Assembly (NCBI GenBank): GCA_964428895.1
Contig: CAYRZU010000075.1
Span: 1 to 15,640 of the forward strand
Origin: HyVt-337 sp964428895
Lineage (GTDB): Bacteria > Planctomycetota > Phycisphaerae > SM23-33
Reading direction: 5' to 3'
Length of the DNA: 15,640 nt
The translations under genes were made by a program, and so were the position numbers. Positions 7,300 through 14,985 of this stretch are shown piece by piece (position 1 is the stretch's first letter; the number at the start of each line of letters is the position of its first letter). The notes below the pieces were generated by a model. It saw only the letters and a program-made list of their open reading frames with translations, ran no database searches and had not been told where the DNA came from.

Positions 7300-7366
7300 A
7301 AGGGAAATGCTTCCCTTCTCTACTGTAGATTCTAGACTCCCAGCGGCGCTTGGCAAGGGAAATCCC
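7300..7366. promoter_or_regulatory. Cluster of dyads with repeated AAGGGAAAT, candidate operator region
   Basis: Within the 276-base divergent region between the response regulator and the HAD gene there is a perfect inverted repeat AAGGGAA-ATGC-TTCCCTT (7300-7317), a second TCTAC-T-GTAGA (7319-7329), a TCTAGA, and a second copy of AAGGGAAAT (7355-7363) forming GGGA-AA-TCCC (7357-7366). The first dyad is 76 bases before the response regulator start, a normal operator distance. The region is less GC-rich than the genes. I see no convincing -35/-10 pair, and the binding protein is unknown. Confidence 0.4.
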
Positions 7367-7470
7367 ATCAGGTGAAAGCCTTAGTTGAAATGGTAGCAAG
7401 GAGTTACGTTGTCGGGCCAACATCGCGGCCTCCTCGGCCGTTGTCATCGGCGCCCGTGGCGGGTAAAAGG

Positions 7471-7497
7471 GCTTTCCTCTGTCGAGGAAAGGAAAGC
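7471..7497 (+). promoter_or_regulatory. Alternative hairpins covering the ribosome-binding site of the HAD gene
   Basis: CTTTCCTC (7472-7479) can pair perfectly with GAGGAAAG (7484-7491) around a 4-base loop. Its left part, GCTTTCC (7471-7477), can instead pair with GGAAAGC (7491-7497). The likely Shine-Dalgarno AAGGA (7489-7493) lies within or between these arms, seven bases before the TTG start at 7501. Either fold would hide part of the ribosome-binding site, so the leader may control translation. This is inferred from base pairing only. Confidence 0.4.
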
Positions 7498-7500
7498 GTC

Positions 7501-8175
7501 TTGGATGCTCTGATCTCAGATTGCGACGGCGTCATTGTCGACAGCGAGCCCATCCACTTGGTCTGTTTCCAGCAGGTGTTGGCCGAACAGTCCGTGCCGC
7601 TGACGGAAGAAGCCTACTACGCCCGCTATCTCGGTTTCGACGACCACGACTGCCTCGCCGCCGTCGGGCGCGACAACGGCCGGGAGTTCAGCGAGGACGA
7701 ACTGGCCGCCATGACCGCCGCCAAGACCGACCTGGTCCAGCAGCACATGCACGACGGGCTCAAGCCCATGCCCGGCGTGGCGGAACTGTTCCGGGCCGTC
7801 GGCGCTGCCAGCGTTCCTATGGCCGTTTGCAGCGGGGGCCTGCGAGCCGAAGTCGCCCTGTCGGTCAAGACGGCCGGGGTCTTCGATCTGGTCGAAACGC
7901 TGGTTTGTGCCGAAGATGTTCGTCTCGGCAAGCCCGATCCGGAAGGCTACGCCCTGGCGCTGACGCGACTGTCCGACGCGACCGGGCGGCCGCTAGCGGC
8001 GGTCAGGACTGTTGTTCTGGAAGATTCCCCCGCCGGCATCGAGGCGGCCAAGTCCATCGGCATGAAGGTGCTGGCGGTGGCCACATCCTACGAGGCCCAG
8101 GCGTTGACGCAGGCCGACCGGATCGTTCCGACGCTGGCCGAGGTCGGCGTGGCCGACTTGAAGGGCTTGCTCTAG
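7501..8175 (+). CDS. HAD-superfamily hydrolase (beta-phosphoglucomutase / phosphatase type)
   Basis: A 224-residue cytoplasmic enzyme of HAD subfamily IA. All four motifs are present: motif I SDCDGVIVDSE with nucleophile Asp7 and acid/base Asp9, motif II CSGG with Ser111, motif III Lys144 in RLGKPDPEGY, and motif IV LEDSPAGIEAA with Glu174-Asp175. The helical cap domain lies at about 15-85. The family includes beta-phosphoglucomutase, phosphoglycolate phosphatase and sugar-phosphate phosphatases, and the substrate cannot be read from the sequence. The frame is open back to 7372, but the extra 43 residues are not HAD-like. TTG at 7501 starts exactly at the first strand and has AAGGA seven bases upstream. 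It stops 71 bases before murJ on the same strand. Confidence 0.88.
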   Translation: MDALISDCDGVIVDSEPIHLVCFQQVLAEQSVPLTEEAYYARYLGFDDHDCLAAVGRDNGREFSEDELAAMTAAKTDLVQQHMHDGLKPMPGVAELFRAVGAASVPMAVCSGGLRAEVALSVKTAGVFDLVETLVCAEDVRLGKPDPEGYALALTRLSDATGRPLAAVRTVVLEDSPAGIEAAKSIGMKVLAVATSYEAQALTQADRIVPTLAEVGVADLKGLL

Positions 8176-8246
8176 CCGGCGCCGGGGAGTTGGAGCGGGC
8201 GGTTTTTCCTTCTATGCGGTGGGGCCGGGACCAATAATCTACGACC

Positions 8247-9920
8247 ATGGTCGACCATGCATCGGCCCATCACGAGCGGGAGCACTTTTTCGGCGCGGCC
8301 AAGGTGGTTGCCGGGCTGACGATCCTGTCTCGCTTGCTGGGGCTTGGGCGCGACGTTGCGATCTGGGCCTTTGGCGCTACGCTCCGGATGGACGTGTTCT
8401 GGACGGCCTTTACCGTGCCCAATCTCTTGCGGCGGCTGTTTGGGGAGGGGGCTCTATCGGCGGCGTTTGTACCGGTCTTCACGGAGGTGGCCAAGACCGA
8501 GGGCCCGGACAGAGCCCGGCTGGTGTTGGCCAACGTGGCGGCCTGGCTGGCGCTGGTGTTGGCGGCCCTGTTGGCGCTAGGCGAACTGATGTTGGGCGTG
8601 TGGCTGCTGGTGGGAGTCGGCAGTAGCGATCAGCAATTGCTCATTCATCTGCTGCAGATCCTCCTGCCGTTCATGGTGACGATTTGCGTGTTGGCCCTGG
8701 GGTCGGCGGCGCTGAACTGCAAAGGGCGATTCGCGTATCCGGCCTTCGCGCCGATCGTTCTGAATGTGGCGATGATCGCCGCGGTGACGGTGGTTCACGT
8801 TCGCGGCCTGGGGGACGACTGGGGCGGGCTGTTCCTGGTGGCCGGTTCGGTCATCGTTGCCGGCCTGGTGCAGGTGGCGGGGGTCTGGTGGCTGCTGTCG
8901 CGAGCCGAGCTGACGGCCGTTCTGCGATTGCGGCCGGTGCTGGCTGAGACCCGGCGGATTGCGGCGCTGATGCTGCCGATGATGATCCCGCTGGGGCTGC
9001 TGCAATTCAGCGCGTTCTTCGATCGGTTCTACGCGCTGATCATGACCGCCACCGAGAGCGCCCCCACGCTCAGCCTGTTCGGCTGGCAGGTGGAACGCCC
9101 CTTGCGAGAGGGCGCCGTCACCTGCCTCTACGCGGCCAATCGTCTCTATCAGTTCCCGCTGGGCGTGTTGGCGATTTCGCTGGCCACGGCCGTGTTCCCG
9201 TTGTTCTCCCGATACGCCACCGCCAACGACATGGCCAACCTCCGCGGGGCAGCCAATCGGGCCTTGCGACTGAGTCTGTTCATGGGCGTGCCGGCCGGGG
9301 CGGCGTTGTGGGCCCTGGCGGGGCCCGTGGCCGACGTGATCTGCCGGCACGGCCAGTTCACCGCCGAGAACGCCGGGCGCGTGGCCGCCATCCTGCAGAT
9401 GTACTGCCTCGGTATGTGGGCCTACTTCTGCAACCACATTCTGCTGCGGGCGTTCTTCGCCATGAAAGACACCCGCACGCCGCTTCGCATTTCGTGCGTG
9501 CTGGCGGCGCTGAACATCACGCTGGTCGTCGTGCTGGTGGCGACACTCCGCGTCGGCGCCGCGATCGGTTTGGCCACGGCCATTACGGCCAGCCTTAACA
9601 CGGTGATCCTGGTGGCGGTCTTGCACCGCCGTCTCGGCCAGCTGGGCTTGGCGAACGTGGGGGTGTCATTGATGCGGACGGTCGTAGCTTCGGTCGCCAC
9701 GGCGGCCGGGGCGGCGTGGTCTTTCAGGGCGGTCGCCACATGGACGGACGGCCTCGGCAAGACCTGGGGCTTGGATCGGCTGGGCTCGGCCGTGGCGCTG
9801 CTGACGGCCGTGGCGGCGGGCGTGGCGGTGTTCCTGATCGCCGTTAGGATCATGGGCATGCCCGAACTGGGCGAGCTGCTCCGGCGGGGTCGCAATCAGC
9901 CGTCCGATACGGCAGAATAG
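8247..9920 (+). CDS. murJ: Lipid II flippase MurJ (MviN family)
   Basis: A 557-residue polytopic inner-membrane protein of the MOP/MATE-like superfamily that moves lipid II across the membrane for peptidoglycan assembly. The N-terminal signature is clear: LTILSRLLGLGRD with Arg29 and Arg35, then Asp49 and VPNLLRRLFGEGALSAAFVPVF at about 57-78, matching the charged residues that line the MurJ cavity. About 14 hydrophobic segments run through the rest, including LYAANRLYQFPLGVLAISLATAVFP, another strong family motif. Length is slightly above that of E. coli MurJ (about 510). ATG 8247 is the first good start, although no clear Shine-Dalgarno precedes it. It is followed 28 bases later by nadA, suggesting co-transcription. 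Confidence 0.95.
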   Translation: MVDHASAHHEREHFFGAAKVVAGLTILSRLLGLGRDVAIWAFGATLRMDVFWTAFTVPNLLRRLFGEGALSAAFVPVFTEVAKTEGPDRARLVLANVAAWLALVLAALLALGELMLGVWLLVGVGSSDQQLLIHLLQILLPFMVTICVLALGSAALNCKGRFAYPAFAPIVLNVAMIAAVTVVHVRGLGDDWGGLFLVAGSVIVAGLVQVAGVWWLLSRAELTAVLRLRPVLAETRRIAALMLPMMIPLGLLQFSAFFDRFYALIMTATESAPTLSLFGWQVERPLREGAVTCLYAANRLYQFPLGVLAISLATAVFPLFSRYATANDMANLRGAANRALRLSLFMGVPAGAALWALAGPVADVICRHGQFTAENAGRVAAILQMYCLGMWAYFCNHILLRAFFAMKDTRTPLRISCVLAALNITLVVVLVATLRVGAAIGLATAITASLNTVILVAVLHRRLGQLGLANVGVSLMRTVVASVATAAGAAWSFRAVATWTDGLGKTWGLDRLGSAVALLTAVAAGVAVFLIAVRIMGMPELGELLRRGRNQPSDTAE

Positions 9921-9948
9921 AACTCGATCACACAAGGAGCCTGGCCGG

Positions 9949-11094
9949 ATGTTCCAGCCGCCACTACCCGCGAAGTACACGGACCTGTCCGACGCCGAAC
10001 TTGCCGAGCGGATCGCCGCCCGCAAGGGCGATTTGGGCCCGCGCCTGTGCATTCTGGGCCATCACTACCAGCGAGATTCGGTGATCGAGTTCGCCGACTT
10101 CACCGGCGACAGCCTCAAGCTGTCTCAGCAAGCGGCCGACCAGCGTGAGGCTGAATTCATCGTCTTCTGTGGCGTGCACTTTATGGCCGAATCCGCCGAC
10201 GTGCTCAGCGGCGACCACCAACGCGTGTGCCTGCCCAACCTCGACGCCGGCTGCGCCATGGCCGACATGGCCGACCCCTCCGCCGCGGCGGCGGCCCTGG
10301 AAGAATTGACCGAGTTGACCGACGCCACGGTCATCCCGATCACCTACGTCAACTCGTCGGCCGCCATCAAGGCCGTTACCGCCCGCGCCGGCGGAGCGTG
10401 CTGCACCTCCAGCAACGTTCGAAACGTGTTCGACTGGGCCCTGAAACCGACCGACCGGGGCGGCGCCGGCGGGCAGAAGATCCTGACCATTCCCGACGAG
10501 CATCTTGGGCGCAACACCGCGGTGGCGATGGGCTACGGCGAGGATGCCTGCGTGGTCTACGACCCACACCTGCCTCACGGTGGCCTCTCGGCCGATGACG
10601 TGAAACGTGCGACCTTCATCCTGTGGAAGGGCTACTGTCACGTTCATCAGGTCTTCACGGCCGAGCAGATCGAGCGCGTTCGGGCGGAGCGGCCCGGCAT
10701 CGGCGTGATCGTCCACCCGGAATGTCCGCGAGAGGTCGTGGCCGCCGCGGACGCCTCCGGCAGCACCCAGCAGATCATCCAAGCCCTTGCCGACGCCGAA
10801 CCGGGCAGCGAATGGGCCGTCGGCACCGAAGCCAACCTCGTCAACCGCCTGGCCGCCCGTCACGCCGACCGGTTCATCCGCGTCCTGTCGGATCAACCCG
10901 CCCTCTGCTGGCAGATGGGCAAGATCGACCTGCCGCACCTGCTGTGGGTGCTGGACGGCCTCGTTACCGGCCAGGCCGTCAACGTCATCGAAGTCGCCGA
11001 TGACGTCAAAGCCGACGCCCGCGTGGCCCTGCAACGCATGATCGACATCAAAGGCGCCACCGGCCTGACGCCGCAGAGACCGGCCGACGAGTAG
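9949..11094 (+). CDS. nadA: Quinolinate synthase NadA
   Basis: A [4Fe-4S] enzyme that condenses iminoaspartate with dihydroxyacetone phosphate to quinolinate in NAD synthesis. The 381 residues fit the family (about 350-370) and span three similar domains. Signatures seen are LGHHYQRDSVIEFADFTGDSL, FCGVHFMAE, LPNLDAGC, YVNSSAAIKA, CTSSN, PDEHLGRNT, WKGYCHVH, HPECPREV, GSTQQI and GTEANLVNRL. The probable cluster ligands are Cys102, Cys230 and Cys320, whose spacing matches the long B. subtilis-like form; Cys259 in HPEC is also conserved. Start ATG with AAGGAG nine bases upstream. It follows murJ by 28 bases and precedes a DUF218 gene by 24. The partner genes nadB and nadC are not in the window. 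Confidence 0.97.
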   Translation: MFQPPLPAKYTDLSDAELAERIAARKGDLGPRLCILGHHYQRDSVIEFADFTGDSLKLSQQAADQREAEFIVFCGVHFMAESADVLSGDHQRVCLPNLDAGCAMADMADPSAAAAALEELTELTDATVIPITYVNSSAAIKAVTARAGGACCTSSNVRNVFDWALKPTDRGGAGGQKILTIPDEHLGRNTAVAMGYGEDACVVYDPHLPHGGLSADDVKRATFILWKGYCHVHQVFTAEQIERVRAERPGIGVIVHPECPREVVAAADASGSTQQIIQALADAEPGSEWAVGTEANLVNRLAARHADRFIRVLSDQPALCWQMGKIDLPHLLWVLDGLVTGQAVNVIEVADDVKADARVALQRMIDIKGATGLTPQRPADE

Positions 11095-11118
11095 ACGTCG
11101 CGCGAAAGGGGACGTTGC

Positions 11119-12159
11119 GTGCAAGAAACCGACCACCAATCGACGCCCGCGCCAGAGCCGTCACGCCTGACGTCGCTGCTGGTTGCGATGGCCCGCGGGT
11201 TGGCGCTGTTCCTCGGCGGATTCGGGTTGCTCAACGTGCTCGGCGGACGGTTGCACCCCGGATTCGATATCAACATCTGGTGGCTGGACGTTCGTTGGCT
11301 GCCGAACTGGCCCACCCAGGGGATGCTGGCGGCGGCGTCGGCGTTGATGGTGGCGTTCGCGCTCTGGCCGCGACTGTCGCGTTGGCGGTCGGTCCTCACG
11401 CGGTTGGCGGCGGCGTGGCTGGCGTTCGTGGCGGCCTGGAACACGGTGACCTTTGTCCGCATGCGTGCGGCTGGGGGGTTTTCGGGCGGCCTGCCCGCGC
11501 CGCTGTCGCTGGTTCTGCTGGTACTGTTGGTGTTCCTGGTCCTGGTCGTGGGCAAGGGCCGTCGCCTCGTCCGGTCGTGGTCGCTCGGGCAAATCGCGAT
11601 GGTCCTAATCGTGCTGCTCGTTCTGGCGTCGGGGTTCCCGTTGGCGCAGATGGCGTTCTTCGGCCGGACCGACTACGCCCGCCCGGTTGATGCGATTGTG
11701 GTCTTCGGATGCGGCGTCTACCCCAACGGGCGAATGTCGCTGGCGCTATCGGATCGGGTCGAGACGGCCTGTGACCTGTACCGGCGAGGGCTGGCTGAGT
11801 GGCTGGTCGTTTCCGGCGGGCCCGGCATGGGGGACGTCCACGAAACCGAGGCCATGCGGGCCGCCGCCATCGAGTGGGGAGTGCCGGCCGAGCGAATCCT
11901 GGTCGACCCCGACGGCCTCAACACCGACGCCACCGTGGCCAATACGGCTGCGATGTTCGAGCAGCACAACATCCGCCGCGTGCTGGCGGTCAGTCACTGG
12001 TACCACCTGCCGCGAATCAAGATGACCTACCAACGCGCCGGGCGAAGCGTCTACACCACCCCCGCCGCCGAAACACGCACGTTGACGGCTCTGCCATACT
12101 TCCTCATGCGCGAGGTCGCCGCCGTCTGGGTCTACTACCTCCGCCCGCTGGGCATCTGA
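11119..12159 (+). CDS. ElyC/SanA/YdcF-like DUF218 membrane protein
   Basis: A 346-residue protein with about five hydrophobic segments (near 16-42, 67-84, 94-112, 128-145 and 156-173) and a C-terminal DUF218 domain (about 188-330). Domain landmarks are DAIVVFGCGVYPNG, LSDRVETACDLYRRG, VVSGGPGMGDVHETEAM, GVPAERI, NTDATVANT and VLAVSHWYHLPRI. In enterobacteria members such as ElyC and SanA affect envelope integrity, and ElyC is linked to undecaprenyl-phosphate metabolism. The membrane part here is longer than in YdcF, more like ElyC, but the biochemical reaction is unknown. GTG start with AAAGGGGA six bases upstream. It lies 24 bases after nadA in a row that includes murJ, which supports an envelope role. 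No single gene name is justified. Confidence 0.82.
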   Translation: MQETDHQSTPAPEPSRLTSLLVAMARGLALFLGGFGLLNVLGGRLHPGFDINIWWLDVRWLPNWPTQGMLAAASALMVAFALWPRLSRWRSVLTRLAAAWLAFVAAWNTVTFVRMRAAGGFSGGLPAPLSLVLLVLLVFLVLVVGKGRRLVRSWSLGQIAMVLIVLLVLASGFPLAQMAFFGRTDYARPVDAIVVFGCGVYPNGRMSLALSDRVETACDLYRRGLAEWLVVSGGPGMGDVHETEAMRAAAIEWGVPAERILVDPDGLNTDATVANTAAMFEQHNIRRVLAVSHWYHLPRIKMTYQRAGRSVYTTPAAETRTLTALPYFLMREVAAVWVYYLRPLGI

Positions 12160-12240
12160 GCCCGGCCGTTGCATCTGGCCAAGGGTTCCGTAGGATGGCG
12201 GCCGTCGCTTCGCACGTCGAACGGCCACGGAGAACAAATC

Positions 12241-13602
12241 ATGCGGTCATTTATCGGGTTGTGCCTGTTGTTGATGGTGGGGCATCTCTTGCGGTCGTGG
12301 CTTCGGCCGTTGCGATGGCTGTACTTGCCGTCCTGCGTGATCGGTGGGCTGGTGGGGCTGGCGATTTTGCAGATCGCCCAGCAGAGCGGGCATGCCGTGC
12401 CGGAAGCCTGGACCGCCGGGTGGAGCAAACTGCCCGGGTTGCTGATCAACATCGTGTTCGCGTGCCTGTTCCTGGGCGTGGTCGTGCCGAAGCTGTCGGT
12501 GGTGGCACGGCGGGCCGGGCCGCAGTTGGGCTATGGCCAGATTGTGGCGTGGGGACAATACGTGGTGGGCATCGGCTTGTTCATGCTCGTCATCTTGCCG
12601 ATGTGGCCGAAGTTGCCCGCGATGTTCGGAGCGATCATGCCGGTGGGGTTCGAGGGCGGGCACGGCACCGCAGCCGGCATGGCTGAAACGTTCGACAAGA
12701 ACGGTTGGCCCGCGGGCAAGGACTTCGCCCTGGCCAGCGCGACCGCCGGCATTTGCAGCGCGATCGTGGTCGGCATGATCCTGATCAACTGGGCCGTCCG
12801 CTGCGGTCACACCGTCCGTAAGAAGAGCCCCGAGAACGTGGCCGAGGATATGACGATCGGCGTCATTCCCGTGGACAATCGTCCCAGCGCCGGCAAGCTG
12901 ACGGTCAGCTCCGACGTGATCGAGTCGTTCACACTGCACTTGGTGATTGTGGGGATGGCGTGCGGCATCGGCTGGCTGCTCAAGCAAGGGTTGGTGGCGT
13001 TGGCTGACGGGATCGGCAACGACACCTTCATCACGGTGGCCGGGGGGTTCCCCTTGTTCCCGCTGTGCATGCTGGGGGGCCTGCTGATCCAGATACTCGA
13101 CCAGAAGTACGACAAGCAGAAGCAGATCGACCTAGGCCTGATGCGGCGGATTCAGAACTGTGCCCTGGACTTCCTGGTCGTGGCCGCCATCGCGACGATC
13201 AAGATCGAAGCCCTCTCGGGAAGCTGGGCGCCGCTGCTGATGTTGGTGGCGGCGGGAATTCTGTGGAATGTCTTCTGCGTGCTGGTGCTGGCCCGGTGGT
13301 TGCTGCCGGATGCCTGGTTCGAACGGTCGATCGCGGAGATGGGCCAATCGATGGGCGTTACCGCCACGGGGTTGCTGCTGCTGCGAGTGGTCGATCCGGA
13401 TTACGAATCTCCGGCGGCCGATGCGTTCGCCTCCAAACAACTCCTCCACGAGCCGTTCATGGGCGGCGGCCTGTGGACCAGCGCCGCGGTTCCACTCCTG
13501 GCGGTGTGGGGCGGCTGGCCCGTGTTCGGTATTGCCGCCGGCGCGATGGGCGTGTGGCTGATCGTCATGACGGGCGCCCGAACCCTACGCCGAGCGGGTT
13601 AA
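12241..13602 (+). CDS. gltS: Sodium/glutamate symporter, GltS (ESS) family
   Basis: A 453-residue inner-membrane transporter with about ten hydrophobic segments. The family hairpin motif GFEGGHGTAAGM (about 136-147) is clear, and MGQSMGVTATGLLLLRVVDPDY near residue 370 is the matching region of the second repeat, so two inverted halves are visible. The known members import glutamate with sodium. The protein is about 50 residues longer than E. coli GltS, largely through a polar loop (about 195-220) in the middle and a longer C-terminal part, so substrate could differ. I chose ATG 12241, with GGAGA seven bases upstream, over the longer frame at 12169, whose 24 extra residues are polar and unlike a membrane start. 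It lies 81 bases after the DUF218 gene. Confidence 0.85.
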   Translation: MRSFIGLCLLLMVGHLLRSWLRPLRWLYLPSCVIGGLVGLAILQIAQQSGHAVPEAWTAGWSKLPGLLINIVFACLFLGVVVPKLSVVARRAGPQLGYGQIVAWGQYVVGIGLFMLVILPMWPKLPAMFGAIMPVGFEGGHGTAAGMAETFDKNGWPAGKDFALASATAGICSAIVVGMILINWAVRCGHTVRKKSPENVAEDMTIGVIPVDNRPSAGKLTVSSDVIESFTLHLVIVGMACGIGWLLKQGLVALADGIGNDTFITVAGGFPLFPLCMLGGLLIQILDQKYDKQKQIDLGLMRRIQNCALDFLVVAAIATIKIEALSGSWAPLLMLVAAGILWNVFCVLVLARWLLPDAWFERSIAEMGQSMGVTATGLLLLRVVDPDYESPAADAFASKQLLHEPFMGGGLWTSAAVPLLAVWGGWPVFGIAAGAMGVWLIVMTGARTLRRAG

Positions 13603-13606
13603 GCCT

Positions 13607-13634
13607 TTGAGCCACATGTGATATTTGATAGGAT
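13607..13634 (+). promoter_or_regulatory. Candidate promoter of the thioredoxin reductase gene
   Basis: TTGAGC (13607-13612) is followed after 16 bases by TAGGAT (13629-13634), each matching four of six consensus bases, 41 bases before the GTG start. The stretch is AT-rich for this window and contains a CACATGTG palindrome at 13613-13620. It is a pattern match only; the gene could also be read from upstream. Confidence 0.3.
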
Positions 13635-13675
13635 TCCGATCTCGATCTTTCTTTCTGACGCATGCAGGAGATGGC

Positions 13676-14686
13676 GTGGCTGACAGCAATATTTATGACG
13701 TGGTGATCATTGGCAGTGGACCGGCCGGTCTGGCGGCGGGGCTCTACGCTGCCCGCGACCGTTACCGCACGCTGCTGCTGGATAAGAACGGTCTGCCCGG
13801 CGGGCAGATCATGCTCACCGAGCACATCGAGAACTATCCCGGCTACGTGAAGATCGGCGGCTTTGAGCTGATCGAGCAGATGAAGCAGCAGGTGCTGAAC
13901 TTCGACGCCGAGATCAAGACCAATCAGGCCGTCACCGGATTGTCACGCGGCGACGACGGCCTGCTGACCGTCATTGTCAACGATGGCGAGACCAGCCACC
14001 TCGCTCGCGCGGTCATTCTCGCTCCCGGCAGCGACTATCGACAGCTCGGCGCTCCCGGCGAGGCCGAGATGCGCCAGGCCACCCGTGTCAGCTACTGCGC
14101 CACCTGCGACGGAGCCTTCTACCGCGACAAGCACGTGCTGGCCATCGGGGGCGGGAACACGGCCGTCGAGGACACGATCTACCTGGCCTCGCGATTCGCC
14201 AAGAAGGTCACCATGATCCACCGCCGCACGGAATTTCGGGCCCAGAAGGTGTTGGTCGAGGATCTCCAGGCCGCCGCCGCTGAGCATGACATCGATATCA
14301 AACTGCCCTACGTGTTGGACGCCATCATCCCCAACGCCGACAAGACCGACATCGACCACGTGGTGATCCGCAACGTCGAGACCGACCAGACCGAGAACGT
14401 CGAGGTCGACGGCGTGTTCGTGTTCGTCGGCATGGTCCCCAACACCGCGTTCCTGAAGGGCGCCGTGGATATGAACGAGGCCGGCTACATCGCCTGCGAT
14501 TGCACCACCCTCAAAACGTCCATGCCGGGCGTGTTCGTGGCGGGCGATTGTCGTCAGCAGGCGGCTATGCAACTGGCGACCGCCACGGCCGACGGCGTGG
14601 TGGCCGCGATGATGCTCAAGGACTACTACCGGGATCCGACCAGTTGGTGCGAGACCATGGCCGAAGAAGGCCTCGGCGAGCACTAA
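13676..14686 (+). CDS. trxB: Thioredoxin reductase (NADPH, FAD-dependent)
   Basis: A 336-residue flavoprotein that passes electrons from NADPH to thioredoxin in the cytoplasm. The FAD-binding Rossmann motif is VVIIGSGPAGLAAGLYAAR (about 9-27). The redox-active disulfide is Cys141-Ala-Thr-Cys144 in YCATCDG. The NADPH domain shows AIGGGNTAVEDTIYLA and HRRTEFR at 182-188, whose arginines favour NADPH over NADH. The C-terminal FAD region is GVFVAGDCRQQAAMQLATATADG. A short extra C-terminal tail of about 20 residues follows the usual end. I placed the start at GTG 13676, preceded by AGGAG five bases upstream, because the 17 extra codons upstream do not fit the fold. It converges with the zinc-ribbon gene, with three bases between stop codons. 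Confidence 0.93.
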   Translation: MADSNIYDVVIIGSGPAGLAAGLYAARDRYRTLLLDKNGLPGGQIMLTEHIENYPGYVKIGGFELIEQMKQQVLNFDAEIKTNQAVTGLSRGDDGLLTVIVNDGETSHLARAVILAPGSDYRQLGAPGEAEMRQATRVSYCATCDGAFYRDKHVLAIGGGNTAVEDTIYLASRFAKKVTMIHRRTEFRAQKVLVEDLQAAAAEHDIDIKLPYVLDAIIPNADKTDIDHVVIRNVETDQTENVEVDGVFVFVGMVPNTAFLKGAVDMNEAGYIACDCTTLKTSMPGVFVAGDCRQQAAMQLATATADGVVAAMMLKDYYRDPTSWCETMAEEGLGEH

Positions 14687-14689
14687 TCG

Positions 14690-14878
14690 CTAGGCGATTC
14701 GGCGTCGGCGGCGGGGTCGGCCGACGGGAAGTTCCGGCGGGGGGCTGGTGAACTGGCGGCCGCACCCGGCGCACTTGACGGTTTGACCTTGCACGTGATC
14801 GGGAACCGCCAGCACCAGGCCGCAACGGGGGTTGGGGCACGTCAGCGAGATCGAACGAATCGGCTGTGAGTTTGGCAC
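14690..14878 (-). CDS. Small zinc-ribbon protein (62 residues)
   Basis: A short basic protein with two cysteine knuckles: Cys14 and Cys19 (CPNPRCG) and Cys36 and Cys39 (CAGCGRQF), separated by LVLAVPDHVQGQTVK, followed by a proline stretch and an Arg-rich tail (RPRRRRR near 54-60). The pattern VPxxxxGxxVKCxxCGxxF is that of small zinc ribbons common in planctomycetes, usually as N-terminal modules of larger proteins; here it stands alone. The first knuckle is C-x4-C, not C-x2-C. It likely binds one zinc ion; a nucleic-acid or protein partner is suggested only by the basic tail. GTG start with AAGGGG about eight bases upstream. It lies 107 bases downstream of murA on the same strand. Confidence 0.7.
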   Translation of the reverse strand: MPNSQPIRSISLTCPNPRCGLVLAVPDHVQGQTVKCAGCGRQFTSPPPELPVGRPRRRRRIA

Positions 14879-14985
14879 GAATGATGCCCCTTAGCTTGGG
14901 TAACAAATCGCCACAGAAGTAGTATCGTCCCTTTGAGGGGGGGGCTTAACGAGGGCTTCCCGGAGCGGCTGAGAATCCGCCGAAA

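Noticed and set aside
7225..7368. 48-codon N-terminal extension of the response regulator
   Set aside because: Receiver domains begin at the ATG chosen, which has its own ribosome-binding site; the extension runs through the dyad region.
8176..8185. CCGGCGCCGG palindrome after the HAD gene as a terminator
   Set aside because: It has no loop and the T tract is about 20 bases away, so it does not form a standard terminator.
8577..9626. Minus-strand frame of 349 codons inside murJ
   Set aside because: Rich in Gln/His/Arg repeats typical of antisense reading of hydrophobic codons; murJ on the plus strand is well supported.
9964..11139. Minus-strand frame of 391 codons covering nadA
   Set aside because: It mirrors nadA, whose motifs and ribosome-binding site are unmistakable, and its own product has no recognisable domain.
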